DNA of 64,000 bases. Origin: a gamma proteobacterium HTCC5015. Its GTDB lineage: Bacteria > Pseudomonadota > Gammaproteobacteria > HTCC5015. A program made the position numbers and the translations under genes. Of this stretch, positions 36,055 through 44,539 are shown piece by piece. The notes beneath the pieces were generated by a model that saw nothing but the letters and a program-made list of their open reading frames with translations, made no database searches and was not told the DNA's origin. Where the stretch lies: NCBI GenBank assembly GCA_000155715.1, contig DS990599.1:239154-303153 (forward strand), in the 5' to 3' direction. Numbering within the stretch: position 1 is the first letter of the stretch; every line of letters begins with the position of its first letter.

Positions 36055-36971
36055 TAGGCGGCCTCCGACTGGCTGGCATCGTCTTGTTTTTCAATGGCGC
36101 CCATGTCGCCGCGATCGAGATCGCGGGAGACCAGTCGCAGTACTTCGGAGGAGGCGTTGCCAAGCTGGCCGCGAAAGGCGCCCATACCCCGCGCAAAGTG
36201 GTTGTAGATAATCACTGCGGGAATCGCGGCGAGCAGGCCAATGGCGGTGGCGAGCAGGGCCTCGGCAATGCCGGGAGCGACCACGGCGAGGTTGGTGGTA
36301 TTGGCGGCGGCGATGCCGATAAAACTGTTCATAATGCCCCACACGGTGCCGAACAAACCCACGAAAGGCGCGGTGGAGCCAATGGTGGCCAACAGACCCG
36401 TTCCCTGATTGAGCTGGCGGCCCGTGATGGCCTCGATGTCTTGTAGGCGCGAGAAGGTGCGCTCTTTGACGCCGTCTTTGCTCATGGCGCGGTCGGAGGA
36501 GAGGTGTAGCTCGTGCTGCGCGGCCTTGGCCAGCATGGGGATGGCGCCCTTGGAGGACTGCAGTGCCAGCAGTGCCTCTTTGAGTGATTTGGCCTGCTGT
36601 AGATGTTGCACCGCCTCTTTGGCGTGGCGCTTGACCGTCATGAGTTGGAGGGCTTTTACCGCCCACACGGTCCAAGTGACGACCGAGGCAAACAGCAAGC
36701 CGAGCATCACGGCTTTGACCACCCAGTCGGCTTGGCGATACATGCCCATGGGGGAGAGATCGTGGGGCAGAGAGGCGTTGACACTATGGGGTTCGTCTGC
36801 GGCAGCGGCTTCTGGCTCGGGGGCAGCATTGTCGTCGCCCGCTTCAATAACGGGGGCGGGTTCGCTAGCGGCGGGCGCTGTGGGGGTGTCTGCGTGTGCA
36901 GTGAATGTGAGTAATGTGCCGAGCAGCAATGCAATGAATGCCAATCTCATAACAATAGAAGGGTGACGCAT
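36054..36971 (-). CDS. exbB: Biopolymer transport protein ExbB (MotA/TolQ/ExbB proton channel)
   Basis: A 305-residue protein of the longer ExbB type: a signal peptide (about 8-27, ending FTAHA), an Ala/Pro/Glu-rich periplasmic segment, and three helices. The channel signature is IGSTAPFVGLFGTVWGIMNS, followed by IAEALLATAIGLLAAIPAV. I chose the ATG at 36971, with GGCAGG upstream; the frame extends to 37028 without support. It is first in exbB-exbD-tonB and is divergent from arsR. Confidence 0.93.
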   Translation of the reverse strand: MRHPSIVMRLAFIALLLGTLLTFTAHADTPTAPAASEPAPVIEAGDDNAAPEPEAAAADEPHSVNASLPHDLSPMGMYRQADWVVKAVMLGLLFASVVTWTVWAVKALQLMTVKRHAKEAVQHLQQAKSLKEALLALQSSKGAIPMLAKAAQHELHLSSDRAMSKDGVKERTFSRLQDIEAITGRQLNQGTGLLATIGSTAPFVGLFGTVWGIMNSFIGIAAANTTNLAVVAPGIAEALLATAIGLLAAIPAVIIYNHFARGMGAFRGQLGNASSEVLRLVSRDLDRGDMGAIEKQDDASQSEAA

Positions 36972-37059
36972 AAAAAACCTGCCAATGAAATCAAAGGCGA
37001 TAATAGTTCTCATTTGCGAAAAATACAAGGGGCGCCCCTAATTGGCGGCTTGAATTTGT

Positions 37060-37079
37060 ATATTCGGATATGCGAATAT
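37060..37079. promoter_or_regulatory. Candidate ArsR operator upstream of the ars operon
   Basis: A perfect inverted repeat, ATATTCG-N6-CGAATAT, lies 6 bp before the arsR start codon. Its position and AT-rich symmetric form suit an ArsR-family repressor site controlling arsR-arsI-arsC. Confidence 0.7.
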
Positions 37080-37085
37080 ATGCAT

Positions 37086-37430
37086 ATGGAATCAGCCAAT
37101 ATTCAGCCGCCAGAACTCTGTAAATGCTTGGGTGAGAGCACGCGCTTTCACGTGGTAGCGCTGTTGTCGCGTCACGGCGAGCTTTGCGTATGCGATCTAG
37201 TCGAGGCACTGGCCTTGCCCCAGTCAACGGTGTCGAGACACCTCAGCCAGCTTCGGCAGTGCGGGATTTTAAGTGCGCGGCGCGCGGGGCAGTGGATGCA
37301 CTACGAGTTGAACGCCGACTTGCCCGAGTGGGCTTTTGCCGTGATTCAACAATTGACGCAACCCGCTGTGTTGCCCGAGCTCCCCGACGCTTGTTGCAGC
37401 GGCCCATCATCCATTAAGGAGGCCTCATGA
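37086..37430 (+). CDS. arsR: Arsenical-responsive repressor ArsR
   Basis: A 114-residue winged-helix repressor of the ArsR/SmtB family. The metalloid site ELCVCDL (Cys34, Cys36) in the recognition-helix region is the classical As(III) switch. LPQSTVSRHLSQLRQCGILS is the DNA-recognition segment. Additional cysteines (Cys12 and Cys14 near the N-terminus and a CC pair near the C-terminus) may contribute ligands. I chose the ATG at 37086, just after the operator palindrome; an ATG at 37080 is possible. It overlaps arsI by 4 bp. Confidence 0.93.
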   Translation: MESANIQPPELCKCLGESTRFHVVALLSRHGELCVCDLVEALALPQSTVSRHLSQLRQCGILSARRAGQWMHYELNADLPEWAFAVIQQLTQPAVLPELPDACCSGPSSIKEAS

Positions 37431-37870
37431 AACGCCTACATGTACATATTGCTGTTGAAACCCTCGAACAGGGCATTCACTTTTATAGCCACTTATTTGG
37501 CGAGTCGCCGACTGTGAAAAAAAACGATTACGCCAAGTGGGAACTCGATGACCCACGAGTCAATTTTGCAATTTCGGCGCGCGGCGCCAAAGCCGGCGTT
37601 GAGCACTTGGGGATCCAGGTAGAAAACCCCGAAGAGTTGGCCCAGGTGCAGTCTCGCATTGCGGCGGCAGATGCGCCGATGGAAGAGCAGGTCGGCACGG
37701 CGTGTTGCTATGCGCGCTCGGACAAGTACTGGACGCAAGATCCCGCCGGTGTGGCTTGGGAGGCGTTTCACACGCTGGATTCCATTCCCACCTTTAATGA
37801 ACAGGCGGATTCGTCGGAGGGCAGTGCTTGCTGTACTCCTAAACCTCAGCAAGAGAGCCGTTGTTGTTAG
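37427..37870 (+). CDS. arsI: ArsI-type C-As lyase (CadI/ArsI VOC family)
   Basis: A 147-residue vicinal-oxygen-chelate dioxygenase that cleaves the C-As bond of trivalent organoarsenicals such as MAs(III). The Fe(II) ligands expected from characterised ArsI fall at His5, His60 and Glu112, and the substrate-binding vicinal cysteines at Cys93-Cys94 (TACCYA). DYAKWELDDPRVNFAIS is the family signature. The C-terminus carries further Cys pairs (ACC, RCC), usual in this family. Context between arsR and arsC supports the assignment over cadmium-induced CadI. Confidence 0.92.
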   Translation: MKRLHVHIAVETLEQGIHFYSHLFGESPTVKKNDYAKWELDDPRVNFAISARGAKAGVEHLGIQVENPEELAQVQSRIAAADAPMEEQVGTACCYARSDKYWTQDPAGVAWEAFHTLDSIPTFNEQADSSEGSACCTPKPQQESRCC

Positions 37871-37872
37871 CG

Positions 37873-38346
37873 ATGAAAATTCTATTTTTATGCACAGGTA
37901 ATTCCTGTCGATCCATCATTGCAGAAATGCTCGCCAACCATCTTGGCGAGGGGCGCATTAGTGCACTGTCAGCGGGCAGTCAGCCGACGGGGCGTGTGCA
38001 CCCGCGCGCCTTGGCCGTATTGGAGCGCCACGGTATTCCCGTTGCCGAGCCGAGTTCGGACAGTTGGGAGCGCTTTGCCGAGCAAAAAATTGATCTGGTG
38101 ATCACAGTGTGCGACAGCGCGGCGGGGGAGTCGTGCCCGCTGTGGATGGGCGATGTTCCCAAGGTTCACTGGGGTGTTGCCGACCCCGCCAAAGCCGAGG
38201 GGACAGAGGACGAGATCGAGGCCGCCTTTGAAGCAACCTACGAGGCCATGCGACAGCGTATCGAACAGCTCGTGGGTTTGGAACTGGCACTGCTAACGCC
38301 AAAGCAGGTGGCGTCGGCTTGTCAGGATATTCACGCTTCGGTCTAG
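37873..38346 (+). CDS. arsC: Arsenate reductase ArsC, LMW-phosphatase (thioredoxin-coupled) type
   Basis: A 157-residue enzyme reducing As(V) to As(III). The P-loop CTGNSCRS gives catalytic Cys7 with Cys12 and Arg13, and the redox pair Cys80/Cys88 in VCDSAAGESC matches the thioredoxin-coupled pI258 type rather than glutaredoxin-type ArsC. It starts 2 bp after arsI. The stop codon TAG (38344-38346) is partly formed by a MITE inserted at its TA; the base after the right-hand TA shows that the original stop was TAA, so the protein is unchanged. Confidence 0.94.
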   Translation: MKILFLCTGNSCRSIIAEMLANHLGEGRISALSAGSQPTGRVHPRALAVLERHGIPVAEPSSDSWERFAEQKIDLVITVCDSAAGESCPLWMGDVPKVHWGVADPAKAEGTEDEIEAAFEATYEAMRQRIEQLVGLELALLTPKQVASACQDIHASV

Positions 38347-38610
38347 GGCCTGTTAACACAAATTTGATGGTCACTGTTGTGACTAAAAAAGCGCCAATCA
38401 AGGCGTAAGGAGCGTGGTTTGGTGAATCCAAATGAGCGACGAGCAACGATGAGTGGCGCTTTTTTAGCCACAACCCGAAGGGCTGGAGCTATTTTCCGCC
38501 CAGCTGCGTTATCAGTCGTTTGTGTAGACGTACTACACGGCACTCCTTCTGCCTTGCTGGGCGGGAAAATGGCTTCCAGCAGAGATCATAAAATTTGTGT
38601 TAACAGGCCC
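38346..38610. mobile_element. MITE, 265 bp, copy 1 (between arsC and acr3)
   Basis: A non-autonomous element bounded by terminal inverted repeats GGGCCTGTTAACACAAATTT and its complement, flanked by TA on both sides (38344-38345 and 38611-38612), as expected for a TA-targeting IS630/Tc1-mariner-type transposase. Inside are two nested palindromes: CTAAAAAAGCGCCA/TGGCGCTTTTTTAG, and CCGCCCAGC/GCTGGGCGG. Both strands have open frames of about 65 codons that reflect the palindromes and are not convincing genes. A second copy at 60869-61133 differs at only about three bases. Confidence 0.9.
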
Positions 38611-38661
38611 TAAGCCGTGGGCCATCATTAAATACCAGCATTTAAACCGTTTAGAGCGATT

Positions 38662-39681
38662 ATGAATCTTTTCGAACGTTATCTATCCATTTGGGTTTTT
38701 CTTTGTATTGTTTGTGGCGTGGTTTTGGGTCAGTGGTTTCCCAGCGCCTTCGAGACACTGGGGGCACTGGAAGTGGCCAGTGTGAATTTGCCCGTGGCCG
38801 TTCTAATTTGGCTGATGGTGATTCCCATGCTGGTTAAGGTGGACTTTTCCACACTCAGTGAAGTCAAAGCGCACTGGCGCGGTATGGGCGTCACGCTGTT
38901 CGTGAACTGGTTGATTAAGCCGGTGCTCATGGCGGTGTTGGCGGCTGTATTCATTAAGGGCGTATTTGCCGAGTACTTGCCCGCCCATCAACTCGATTCC
39001 TATGTGGCTGGGCTCATTCTGTTGGCGGCGGCACCCTGTACGGCGATGGTGTTTGTGTGGAGCCAATTGACCAAGGGCGATGCCAACTTCACCTTGTCAC
39101 AAGTGGCGTTGAATGACGGCATCATGGTGGTGGCGTTTGCGCCCATCGTGGCAATTTTGCTGGGGGTGTCGGCGATTACCGTGCCCTGGGACACGCTGGC
39201 GATCTCTGTCGGTTTGTATATTGTGATTCCCGTCATCGTTGCGCAGATGTTGCGTTCGATGGCGCTCAAGCGCGGGGGCGCACCGGCACTGGAGTCGCTA
39301 TTGGCTAAGCTGGGCCCCGCTGGTATGGGGGCGCTGTTGCTGACACTGGTTTTATTGTTTGGTCTGCAGGGCGAGCAAGTGGTAGAGCAACCGTTGATCA
39401 TTGCGCTGTTGGCGGTGCCGATCTTGCTACAGGTGATCGGTGTGTTCATTTTGGCTTATGGTTTGAATAAATGGCTGGGCGAGCAGCACTGCGTAGCGGG
39501 GCCATCGGCTTTAATTGGAGCGAGCAATTTCTTTGAACTGGCGGTTGCCACGGCCATCAGTCTGTTCGGTTTTCAATCGGGCGCCGCTCTGGCTACCGTG
39601 GTGGGGGTGCTCGTCGAAGTGCCGATTATGTTGGCGCTGGTCGCCGTGGTGAACCGCAGCCGACACTGGTTTGCTCGCTAG
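38662..39681 (+). CDS. acr3: Arsenite efflux transporter ACR3
   Basis: A 339-residue inner-membrane As(III)/H+ antiporter of the BASS fold with about ten helices. It has AAPCTAMVFVWS, carrying the conserved cysteine of the transport site, and GASNFFELAVATAI. It completes arsR-arsI-arsC but is separated from arsC by the MITE, whose hairpins could reduce read-through or supply new signals. The start MNLFERYLSIW is typical of the family. Confidence 0.94.
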   Translation: MNLFERYLSIWVFLCIVCGVVLGQWFPSAFETLGALEVASVNLPVAVLIWLMVIPMLVKVDFSTLSEVKAHWRGMGVTLFVNWLIKPVLMAVLAAVFIKGVFAEYLPAHQLDSYVAGLILLAAAPCTAMVFVWSQLTKGDANFTLSQVALNDGIMVVAFAPIVAILLGVSAITVPWDTLAISVGLYIVIPVIVAQMLRSMALKRGGAPALESLLAKLGPAGMGALLLTLVLLFGLQGEQVVEQPLIIALLAVPILLQVIGVFILAYGLNKWLGEQHCVAGPSALIGASNFFELAVATAISLFGFQSGAALATVVGVLVEVPIMLALVAVVNRSRHWFAR

Positions 39682-39698
39682 GATTGCTGCGTCCCCAT

Positions 39699-39785
39699 CG
39701 TCGCTCCCGCGCAGGCGGGAGCCCAGTGGCTTTATTACCCCATTCGCTCAAAGGCGCTAGATTCCCGCCTGCGCGGGAACGACTC
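39699..39785. repeat. Intergenic repeat unit, cluster 4 (family B pair)
   Basis: The inverted units GCTCCCGCGCAGGCGGGAGC and TTCCCGCCTGCGCGGGAA are separated by the spacer 'ccagtggctttattaccccattcgctcaaaggcgctag'. This is the same composite structure as at 24085-24167. Confidence 0.85.
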
Positions 39786-39810
39786 GTTATTTAAGTAGGC
39801 AGCTCGTTGC

Positions 39811-40137
39811 TTACTGCACCGAGGTGAGCTTGAGGCCGGTCACGCCAAGTATGATTAGGCCCATAAAGGCAAAGCGGCTCAGGGCCACGGGCTCTTGGAA
39901 GAGCAACACGCCAAATATCGCGATGCCCACAGCACCCAGCCCCGTCCAAATCGCATAGGCGGTGCCAACGGGAATGCCGCGCATGGCAAAGGACAGCAAA
40001 AACACATTCAAAATGGTGAGTACGGCGGCTGACCCTATGGACAGCGCGCCGGGGTGCAGCTGAATCCACTTCAGGCTGAGCGCCCAGGCAATTTCAACCG
40101 CCACGGCGACCAATAGTACCGTCCAATAAATATTCAT
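39811..40137 (-). CDS. SMR-family exporter, SugE/Gdx-like
   Basis: A 108-residue inner-membrane protein with four helices and the essential Glu in AVAVEIAWALSLK (near residue 13). The motif PVGTAYAIWTGLGAVG and the C-terminal LIILGVTGLKL are closer to SugE/Gdx guanidinium exporters than to EmrE drug exporters. I see no ykkC-type guanidine riboswitch upstream. The ATG at 40137 follows TTGGAGAACACC, a good ribosome site. Substrate is uncertain. Confidence 0.85.
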   Translation of the reverse strand: MNIYWTVLLVAVAVEIAWALSLKWIQLHPGALSIGSAAVLTILNVFLLSFAMRGIPVGTAYAIWTGLGAVGIAIFGVLLFQEPVALSRFAFMGLIILGVTGLKLTSVQ

Positions 40138-40515
40138 GGTGTTCTCCAACGGCACGGGCTCAGTGAGAGGGGTGCCGCTGGAAACCCGTTAAGAAGCGAC
40201 ACAAAACCATTATAAATGGGGCAAAATCGAAGCAGATCGGTACAAACTGGCTAACTTGGTAGGGAAAATCGTTAAAATTCGACGAATTGAGTTTTGCGGT
40301 CATTCACGTCTGGCGTAGAATGGCCGCCCGCCAAAAGCGGCTTGGATATTCTGATCGGCCATCCGTTACCGACCAAACAGGCACGAAGCGCCTTTTTTTG
40401 CGCGACAGTCGCCTCAGCGTGAGCGACAAACACTACCCCAATGTCGAATTTTTCACGCTTCGTTCACTATATAAGTGATGTGTTAATAACGTATTAAAAA
40501 CTTCGGAGATCGAAC
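40138..40515. other. Divergent intergenic region between the SMR gene and fadE
   Basis: This 378-bp region must hold both promoters. AT-rich tracts occur near 40465-40500. Imperfect palindromes such as GCGCCTTTTTTTGCGC (about 40388) and CGCCTCAGCGTGAGCG (about 40410) are visible. I see no FadR-like operator and no convincing gene. Confidence 0.4.
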
Positions 40516-42969
40516 ATGTCAGCGTTGATGATTACTATTGCTGCCGTGATTGTTGCTTGGGTACTGGCCTACTATGAAGCTGGTACGCGTTTGTGGACAA
40601 TCTTCGCCGCCGCCTTGTTAGGCGCGGTACTCTACGCCAGTGGCGCCGGCCAAACGGCTTGGATTGTGAGCTTTGCCGTGCTCGCTGTGCCAGCCATTAT
40701 CATGAATATCAAAGCCCTGCGCAGCAGCCTTTTGACGGCGCCCATTTTTAAGGGCTTTAAAGCCGTGCTGCCCCCCATGACCTCGACTGAGCGCGAAGCG
40801 CTAGAGGCGGGCGATGTGTGGTGGGATGCGGAAATGTTCCGTGGCCGCCCCCAGTGGAACAAACTGCTGGTGGAGCACCAAGCCCCCGAGTTCACCAAGG
40901 AAGAACAGGATTTCATGGATAACCAAGTGAACACGCTTTGTTCCATGTTGGACGATTGGGCGATTGAATTTGAACAAAAAGACCTTCCCGCTGAAGTGTG
41001 GGATTACATGCGCAAAGAGAAGTTCTTCGCCATGTTGATCTCTAAAGAGTGGGGCGGTTTAGGCTTCTCGGCATTTGCGCAATCGGCGGTTGTGACCAAG
41101 ATCGCGACTCGATCTCTGTCGGCTGCTGTGACTGCCATGGTGCCGAACTCACTCGGTCCCGGCGAGCTGTTGATGCACTACGGTACCGATGAGCAGAAAA
41201 AATATTGGTTGCCCGGTTTGGCCGACGGCACTCATATCCCCTGTTTTGGTTTGACGGGCCCCGAGGCGGGTTCTGATGCGGGTGCGATTCCCGACATTGG
41301 CTTTGTCTGCGAGCAAGAGTTCGAAGGCAAAAAAACGCTGGGCATTCGCCTGACCTTTGCCAAGCGCTGGATTACATTGGCGCCGGTGGCGACTGTTGTA
41401 GGCTTGGCGTTTAAATTGCAAGATCCCGATGGTTTGTTGGGCGATCCCAATAAATCGGATTACGGCATTACCTGTGCCTTGATTCCCTCAGATCACCCCG
41501 GTGTTGAAATTGGTCGTCGCCACTACCCCGGTGCCTTTATGAACGGCCCCATCAACGGTACTGACGTGTTCATTCCCGTCGATTGGATTATTGGCGGTGC
41601 CGAAAAAGCCGGTGGCGGCTGGCGTATGCTGGTTGAGTGCTTGTCGGCAGGTCGCGGTATTTCACTGCCAGCACTATCGGCCGCTGCGTCAAAAGTGGCC
41701 TATCGTATGACGGGGGCACACTCCCGCCTGCGTCGCCAGTTCAAAACGCCTATTGGTTTGTTTGAAGGTGTGCAAGAGGCCAACGGCCGCATTGCCGGCT
41801 TGACCTACAAGCTGGAAGCCATGCGAACGCTGACGGCTTCGGCAGTCGATGTTTGCTCGCCGTCGGTTATTACGGCCATGGCGAAGTACCACATGACGGA
41901 AATGATGCGCGTCATTGTGAACGATTCAATGGACGTGCTCGGTGGTCGTGCGGTGCAAATGGGTCCTCGCAACTATGTGGCGACGGGCTATCACGGTATT
42001 CCGATTGCGATTACGGTGGAAGGCGCCAATATCTTGACCCGCAACTTGATGATCTTCGGTCAGGGTGCGATTCGCTGCCACCCCTACGTGTTCCCCGAAA
42101 TGGAAGCGGCTCGGGACGACAACCTGTCCGAGTTCGATAAGCTGTTATGGGGTCATATCGGCTATTCAGCAAACCGTGGCATCCGTTCGTTTACCTACGC
42201 TTTAACGGGCTCGGCGTTTGCCAATACGCCGGTATCGGGCCCGATGGCCAAGTACTACAAGCAGCTGACACGCATGAGTTCGGCGCTGGCCTTTGTGTCC
42301 GATGTGACCATGGGCGTTCTGGGCGGCGACTTGAAGCGTAAAGAAAACTTGTCAGCGCGTTTGGGCGATGTCCTGTCTCAGCTGTATATGGCATCGGCGG
42401 TACTGAAGTATTTCTACGACAATGGCGAGACCGATGAAGATCTGCCTCATGCCGAGTGGGCGGTTCAGCACTCTCTGTATGAGATCCAGTTGGCGTTTGA
42501 TGGCTTCTTTGCCAACTTCCCCAACCGTCTCGTTGCTCGCTTTATGAAGCTGGTCACATTCCCAACGGGTCGCAGCTATAAGAAGCCTGCAGACGAATTG
42601 CACAACAAGCTTGCTCTTATGATGATGGAGCCCACCGCGTTGCGCGATCGTTTGACCAAAGAGGCTTACTTTGGCTCGTCTGCCGATGATGTCACCGGTC
42701 GCATGGAGTGTGCCTACAACGCGTTGATCAAGGTTGAGCCCGTTTACAATCGCTACATGAAAGCGTTTGGCAAGGGCAAGATCGAAGGTCTCGATACCGA
42801 GAGCCGTTTGAAGGACGCGGTAGAGAAGCAGATTGTGACGCAAGAAGAGGCCGATCAAATTGCCGAGTTTGACAAGCTGCGCTACGACGCGATTCTGACA
42901 GATGCCTTTGAAAAAGAGTATTTGATCGGAGCCGAAGTTGAGCATGTAGCCGGGCAAAAAGTGGCCTAG
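40516..42969 (+). CDS. fadE: Acyl-CoA dehydrogenase FadE
   Basis: An 817-residue FAD-dependent enzyme for the first step of fatty-acid beta-oxidation, matching the E. coli FadE length of 814. Two N-terminal hydrophobic segments (about 5-60) anchor it to the membrane. The acyl-CoA dehydrogenase core has CFGLTGPEAGSDAG, FAKRWITLAPVA and VEGANILTRNLMIFGQGAIR. The C-terminal FadE-specific domain (DUF1974-like) covers about 510-800 and ends in a helical tail. The ATG is preceded by CGGAG. It is monocistronic with a terminator. Confidence 0.96.
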   Translation: MSALMITIAAVIVAWVLAYYEAGTRLWTIFAAALLGAVLYASGAGQTAWIVSFAVLAVPAIIMNIKALRSSLLTAPIFKGFKAVLPPMTSTEREALEAGDVWWDAEMFRGRPQWNKLLVEHQAPEFTKEEQDFMDNQVNTLCSMLDDWAIEFEQKDLPAEVWDYMRKEKFFAMLISKEWGGLGFSAFAQSAVVTKIATRSLSAAVTAMVPNSLGPGELLMHYGTDEQKKYWLPGLADGTHIPCFGLTGPEAGSDAGAIPDIGFVCEQEFEGKKTLGIRLTFAKRWITLAPVATVVGLAFKLQDPDGLLGDPNKSDYGITCALIPSDHPGVEIGRRHYPGAFMNGPINGTDVFIPVDWIIGGAEKAGGGWRMLVECLSAGRGISLPALSAAASKVAYRMTGAHSRLRRQFKTPIGLFEGVQEANGRIAGLTYKLEAMRTLTASAVDVCSPSVITAMAKYHMTEMMRVIVNDSMDVLGGRAVQMGPRNYVATGYHGIPIAITVEGANILTRNLMIFGQGAIRCHPYVFPEMEAARDDNLSEFDKLLWGHIGYSANRGIRSFTYALTGSAFANTPVSGPMAKYYKQLTRMSSALAFVSDVTMGVLGGDLKRKENLSARLGDVLSQLYMASAVLKYFYDNGETDEDLPHAEWAVQHSLYEIQLAFDGFFANFPNRLVARFMKLVTFPTGRSYKKPADELHNKLALMMMEPTALRDRLTKEAYFGSSADDVTGRMECAYNALIKVEPVYNRYMKAFGKGKIEGLDTESRLKDAVEKQIVTQEEADQIAEFDKLRYDAILTDAFEKEYLIGAEVEHVAGQKVA

Positions 42970-42992
42970 CGCATACTGCTCTCGGCAGTCGT

Positions 42993-43019
42993 AAAGCCCA
43001 CCATCTGGTGGGCTTTTTT
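42993..43019 (+). terminator. Intrinsic terminator of fadE
   Basis: The stem AAGCCCACCA/TGGTGGGCTT with a tiny TC loop is followed by TTTTT, about 25 bp after the fadE stop codon. Confidence 0.88.
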
Positions 43020-43038
43020 ATGCCTTGTTGAAATGCGT

Positions 43039-43500
43039 TTAAGGGCTCTCGTCGGGGAAAGCTTCGATTAAGACCGCGTCGCCCGCATAAAACATGAGAG
43101 CGCCGTGTTCGCTAATATCAAAGCGCTCAACCTTTTCTAAGGCGGCTAAAAACCGCTGTTCCTGATTCATAATGGCTTCGGGGCACATCATGCGGGTGGT
43201 CGCCGTTTGGCTAAAACTCAATTGATTTTTTTCGGCGGTATATGAGCCTGTCAGCCGATTGCAAGAGGCCCGACCACCGACGCGGCCATCTTCAGAAAAC
43301 ACGAGGGTCACGCGCGATTTGTCGATGATTCCCTGTTCTTCGATATCTTCCACCACCCATTTGTAGTTTTGCAAAATAGTCAGTGGTGCTTTTTTCGCCT
43401 GCTCGGCGATACTGGGTGTTTCCGATCGTTGTGTGTTTGACTGGCAGCCAACCAAAACGCCCAAGCACAGCATCGCCAGTGCGGATGTCCATTGCTTCAT
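43039..43500 (-). CDS. META domain (HslJ-like) lipoprotein
   Basis: A 153-residue lipoprotein: signal peptide with lipobox LVGC, lipidated Cys19. The META domain (about 40-148) shows SCNRLTGSYTAEKNQLSFSQ and RMMCPEAIMNQEQRFLAAL, the typical HslJ pattern. HslJ homologues are linked to heat or novobiocin stress, but the molecular role is unknown. It probably sits in the outer membrane facing the periplasm. Confidence 0.88.
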   Translation of the reverse strand: MKQWTSALAMLCLGVLVGCQSNTQRSETPSIAEQAKKAPLTILQNYKWVVEDIEEQGIIDKSRVTLVFSEDGRVGGRASCNRLTGSYTAEKNQLSFSQTATTRMMCPEAIMNQEQRFLAALEKVERFDISEHGALMFYAGDAVLIEAFPDESP

Positions 43501-43587
43501 AGTTCCCCCATCGAGCCTAACTGTTTTTTTATGAAGTCTATCTTGTAGATCAGGAACGCTGTTTGTGCAAGTGGCTCTAGCAGCCTG

Positions 43588-43884
43588 CTAGGCTTCGCAG
43601 TACAGCTTGTGCAGCGTTTCTAGCAGGTGCTGAACCTCGCGGCTCTTGAGCGTGTAGTAAATACTATTGCCCTCGCGTCTTGTACTCACTAATTCGTCTT
43701 TGCGCAGTTTGGCGAGGTGTTGGGACAGTGCCGATTGACTCAATTCAACGCGCTGGTGAATTTGACCGACACTGAGCTCCCCCTCGACGAGCTGGCAGAG
43801 AATCCACAGGCGATTCGGGTTGGACAGCTGCTTTAAGAGCGTGGCGGCTTGGTCGGCGTTGTTTTTCAACTGATTGGGGTCCAT
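43588..43884 (-). CDS. ArsR-family persulfide-responsive repressor (BigR/YgaV/SqrR-like)
   Basis: A 98-residue winged-helix repressor. It lacks the ELCVCD arsenic site. Instead it has Cys30 in LWILCQLVEGELSVG and Cys96 in the C-terminal LYCEA, the same places as the two redox cysteines of BigR/SqrR that form a tetrasulfide with H2S-derived persulfides. The recognition helix is LSQSALSQHLAKLRKDELVS. The ATG at 43884 is used; the frame is open to 44019 but that would run through the operator. It is divergent from ygaP-like, tauE-like and persulfide dioxygenase genes. Confidence 0.88.
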   Translation of the reverse strand: MDPNQLKNNADQAATLLKQLSNPNRLWILCQLVEGELSVGQIHQRVELSQSALSQHLAKLRKDELVSTRREGNSIYYTLKSREVQHLLETLHKLYCEA

Positions 43885-43951
43885 GGCGTTTTGAGAGATA
43901 AGGGTATTGAGTGATTGTATATCAGCATCATATAATTTAGCTATTGCTAAT

Positions 43952-43965
43952 TTAGAATATTCTAA
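43952..43965. promoter_or_regulatory. Candidate BigR-type operator
   Basis: A perfect 14-bp palindrome, TTAGAATATTCTAA, lies in the AT-rich divergent region between the repressor gene and the ygaP-like gene. It resembles BigR-type AT-rich operators with TTAG/CTAA arms and could control both directions. Confidence 0.65.
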
Positions 43966-44006
43966 TATTATTGTGTTATTACCCATTAAACTGCGAGGAG
44001 CGTGAG

Positions 44007-44537
44007 ATGAGCTATACAAAAATCAGTGCCGTGGAGTTTGCCCAGCGCTATAAAAAGGGCATGACATTAGTCGATGTGCGCAGCCCCGCCGAGTACGGTG
44101 GCCAACACGTCGACGGTGCTCAGAATGTGCCACTCGATCAGCTCAATCCACAGGATTTTTGCCAAGCCTACGTCGATGGCGATCAGGACGATATTTATTT
44201 GATTTGCCAAAAGGGGGGCAGGGCGGCTAAAGCGGCCGATGCCATTCGTCAGCATACTCAGGCGAATCTGTATGTGGTGGAGGGCGGCACGCCCGACAGC
44301 ATTGCCGCGGGGGCGCCTTTAGCCAGCAACGGTAGAGACGTCATGTCACTAGAGCGGCAGGTGCGCATCGCCGCCGGCTCACTGGTGGTGTTGGGCTGCG
44401 TGCTGGGCGCCGCTGTGGCGCCGGGCTTTTTCGCGCTCTCGGCTTTTGTCGGTGCGGGCCTCGTATTTGCCGGTGTTACCGACACCTGCGCCATGGGGAT
44501 GTTGATTGCCAAAATGCCTTGGAATCAGCGGGCTTAG
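44007..44537 (+). CDS. Membrane rhodanese YgaP-like
   Basis: A 176-residue protein with an N-terminal rhodanese domain (about 5-108), catalytic Cys67 in LICQKGGRA, and a C-terminal two-helix membrane hairpin ending MPWNQRA, the same ending as E. coli YgaP. YgaP transfers sulfane sulfur, and E. coli ygaP is controlled by the ArsR-family regulator YgaV, matching this context. The ATG at 44007 follows GAGGAGCGTGAG. It is first in a three-gene operon for sulfide/persulfide handling. Confidence 0.92.
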   Translation: MSYTKISAVEFAQRYKKGMTLVDVRSPAEYGGQHVDGAQNVPLDQLNPQDFCQAYVDGDQDDIYLICQKGGRAAKAADAIRQHTQANLYVVEGGTPDSIAAGAPLASNGRDVMSLERQVRIAAGSLVVLGCVLGAAVAPGFFALSAFVGAGLVFAGVTDTCAMGMLIAKMPWNQRA

Positions 44538-44539
44538 GC

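Noticed and set aside
38343..38613. Open frames of 64-66 codons on both strands inside both MITE copies
   Set aside because: They span terminal repeats and nested palindromes, lack ribosome sites, and the element has a non-autonomous MITE structure.
40138..40200. Possible guanidine (ykkC or mini-ykkC) riboswitch upstream of the SugE/Gdx-like gene
   Set aside because: I could not find the paired ACGR-loop hairpins or the ykkC core on the minus strand.
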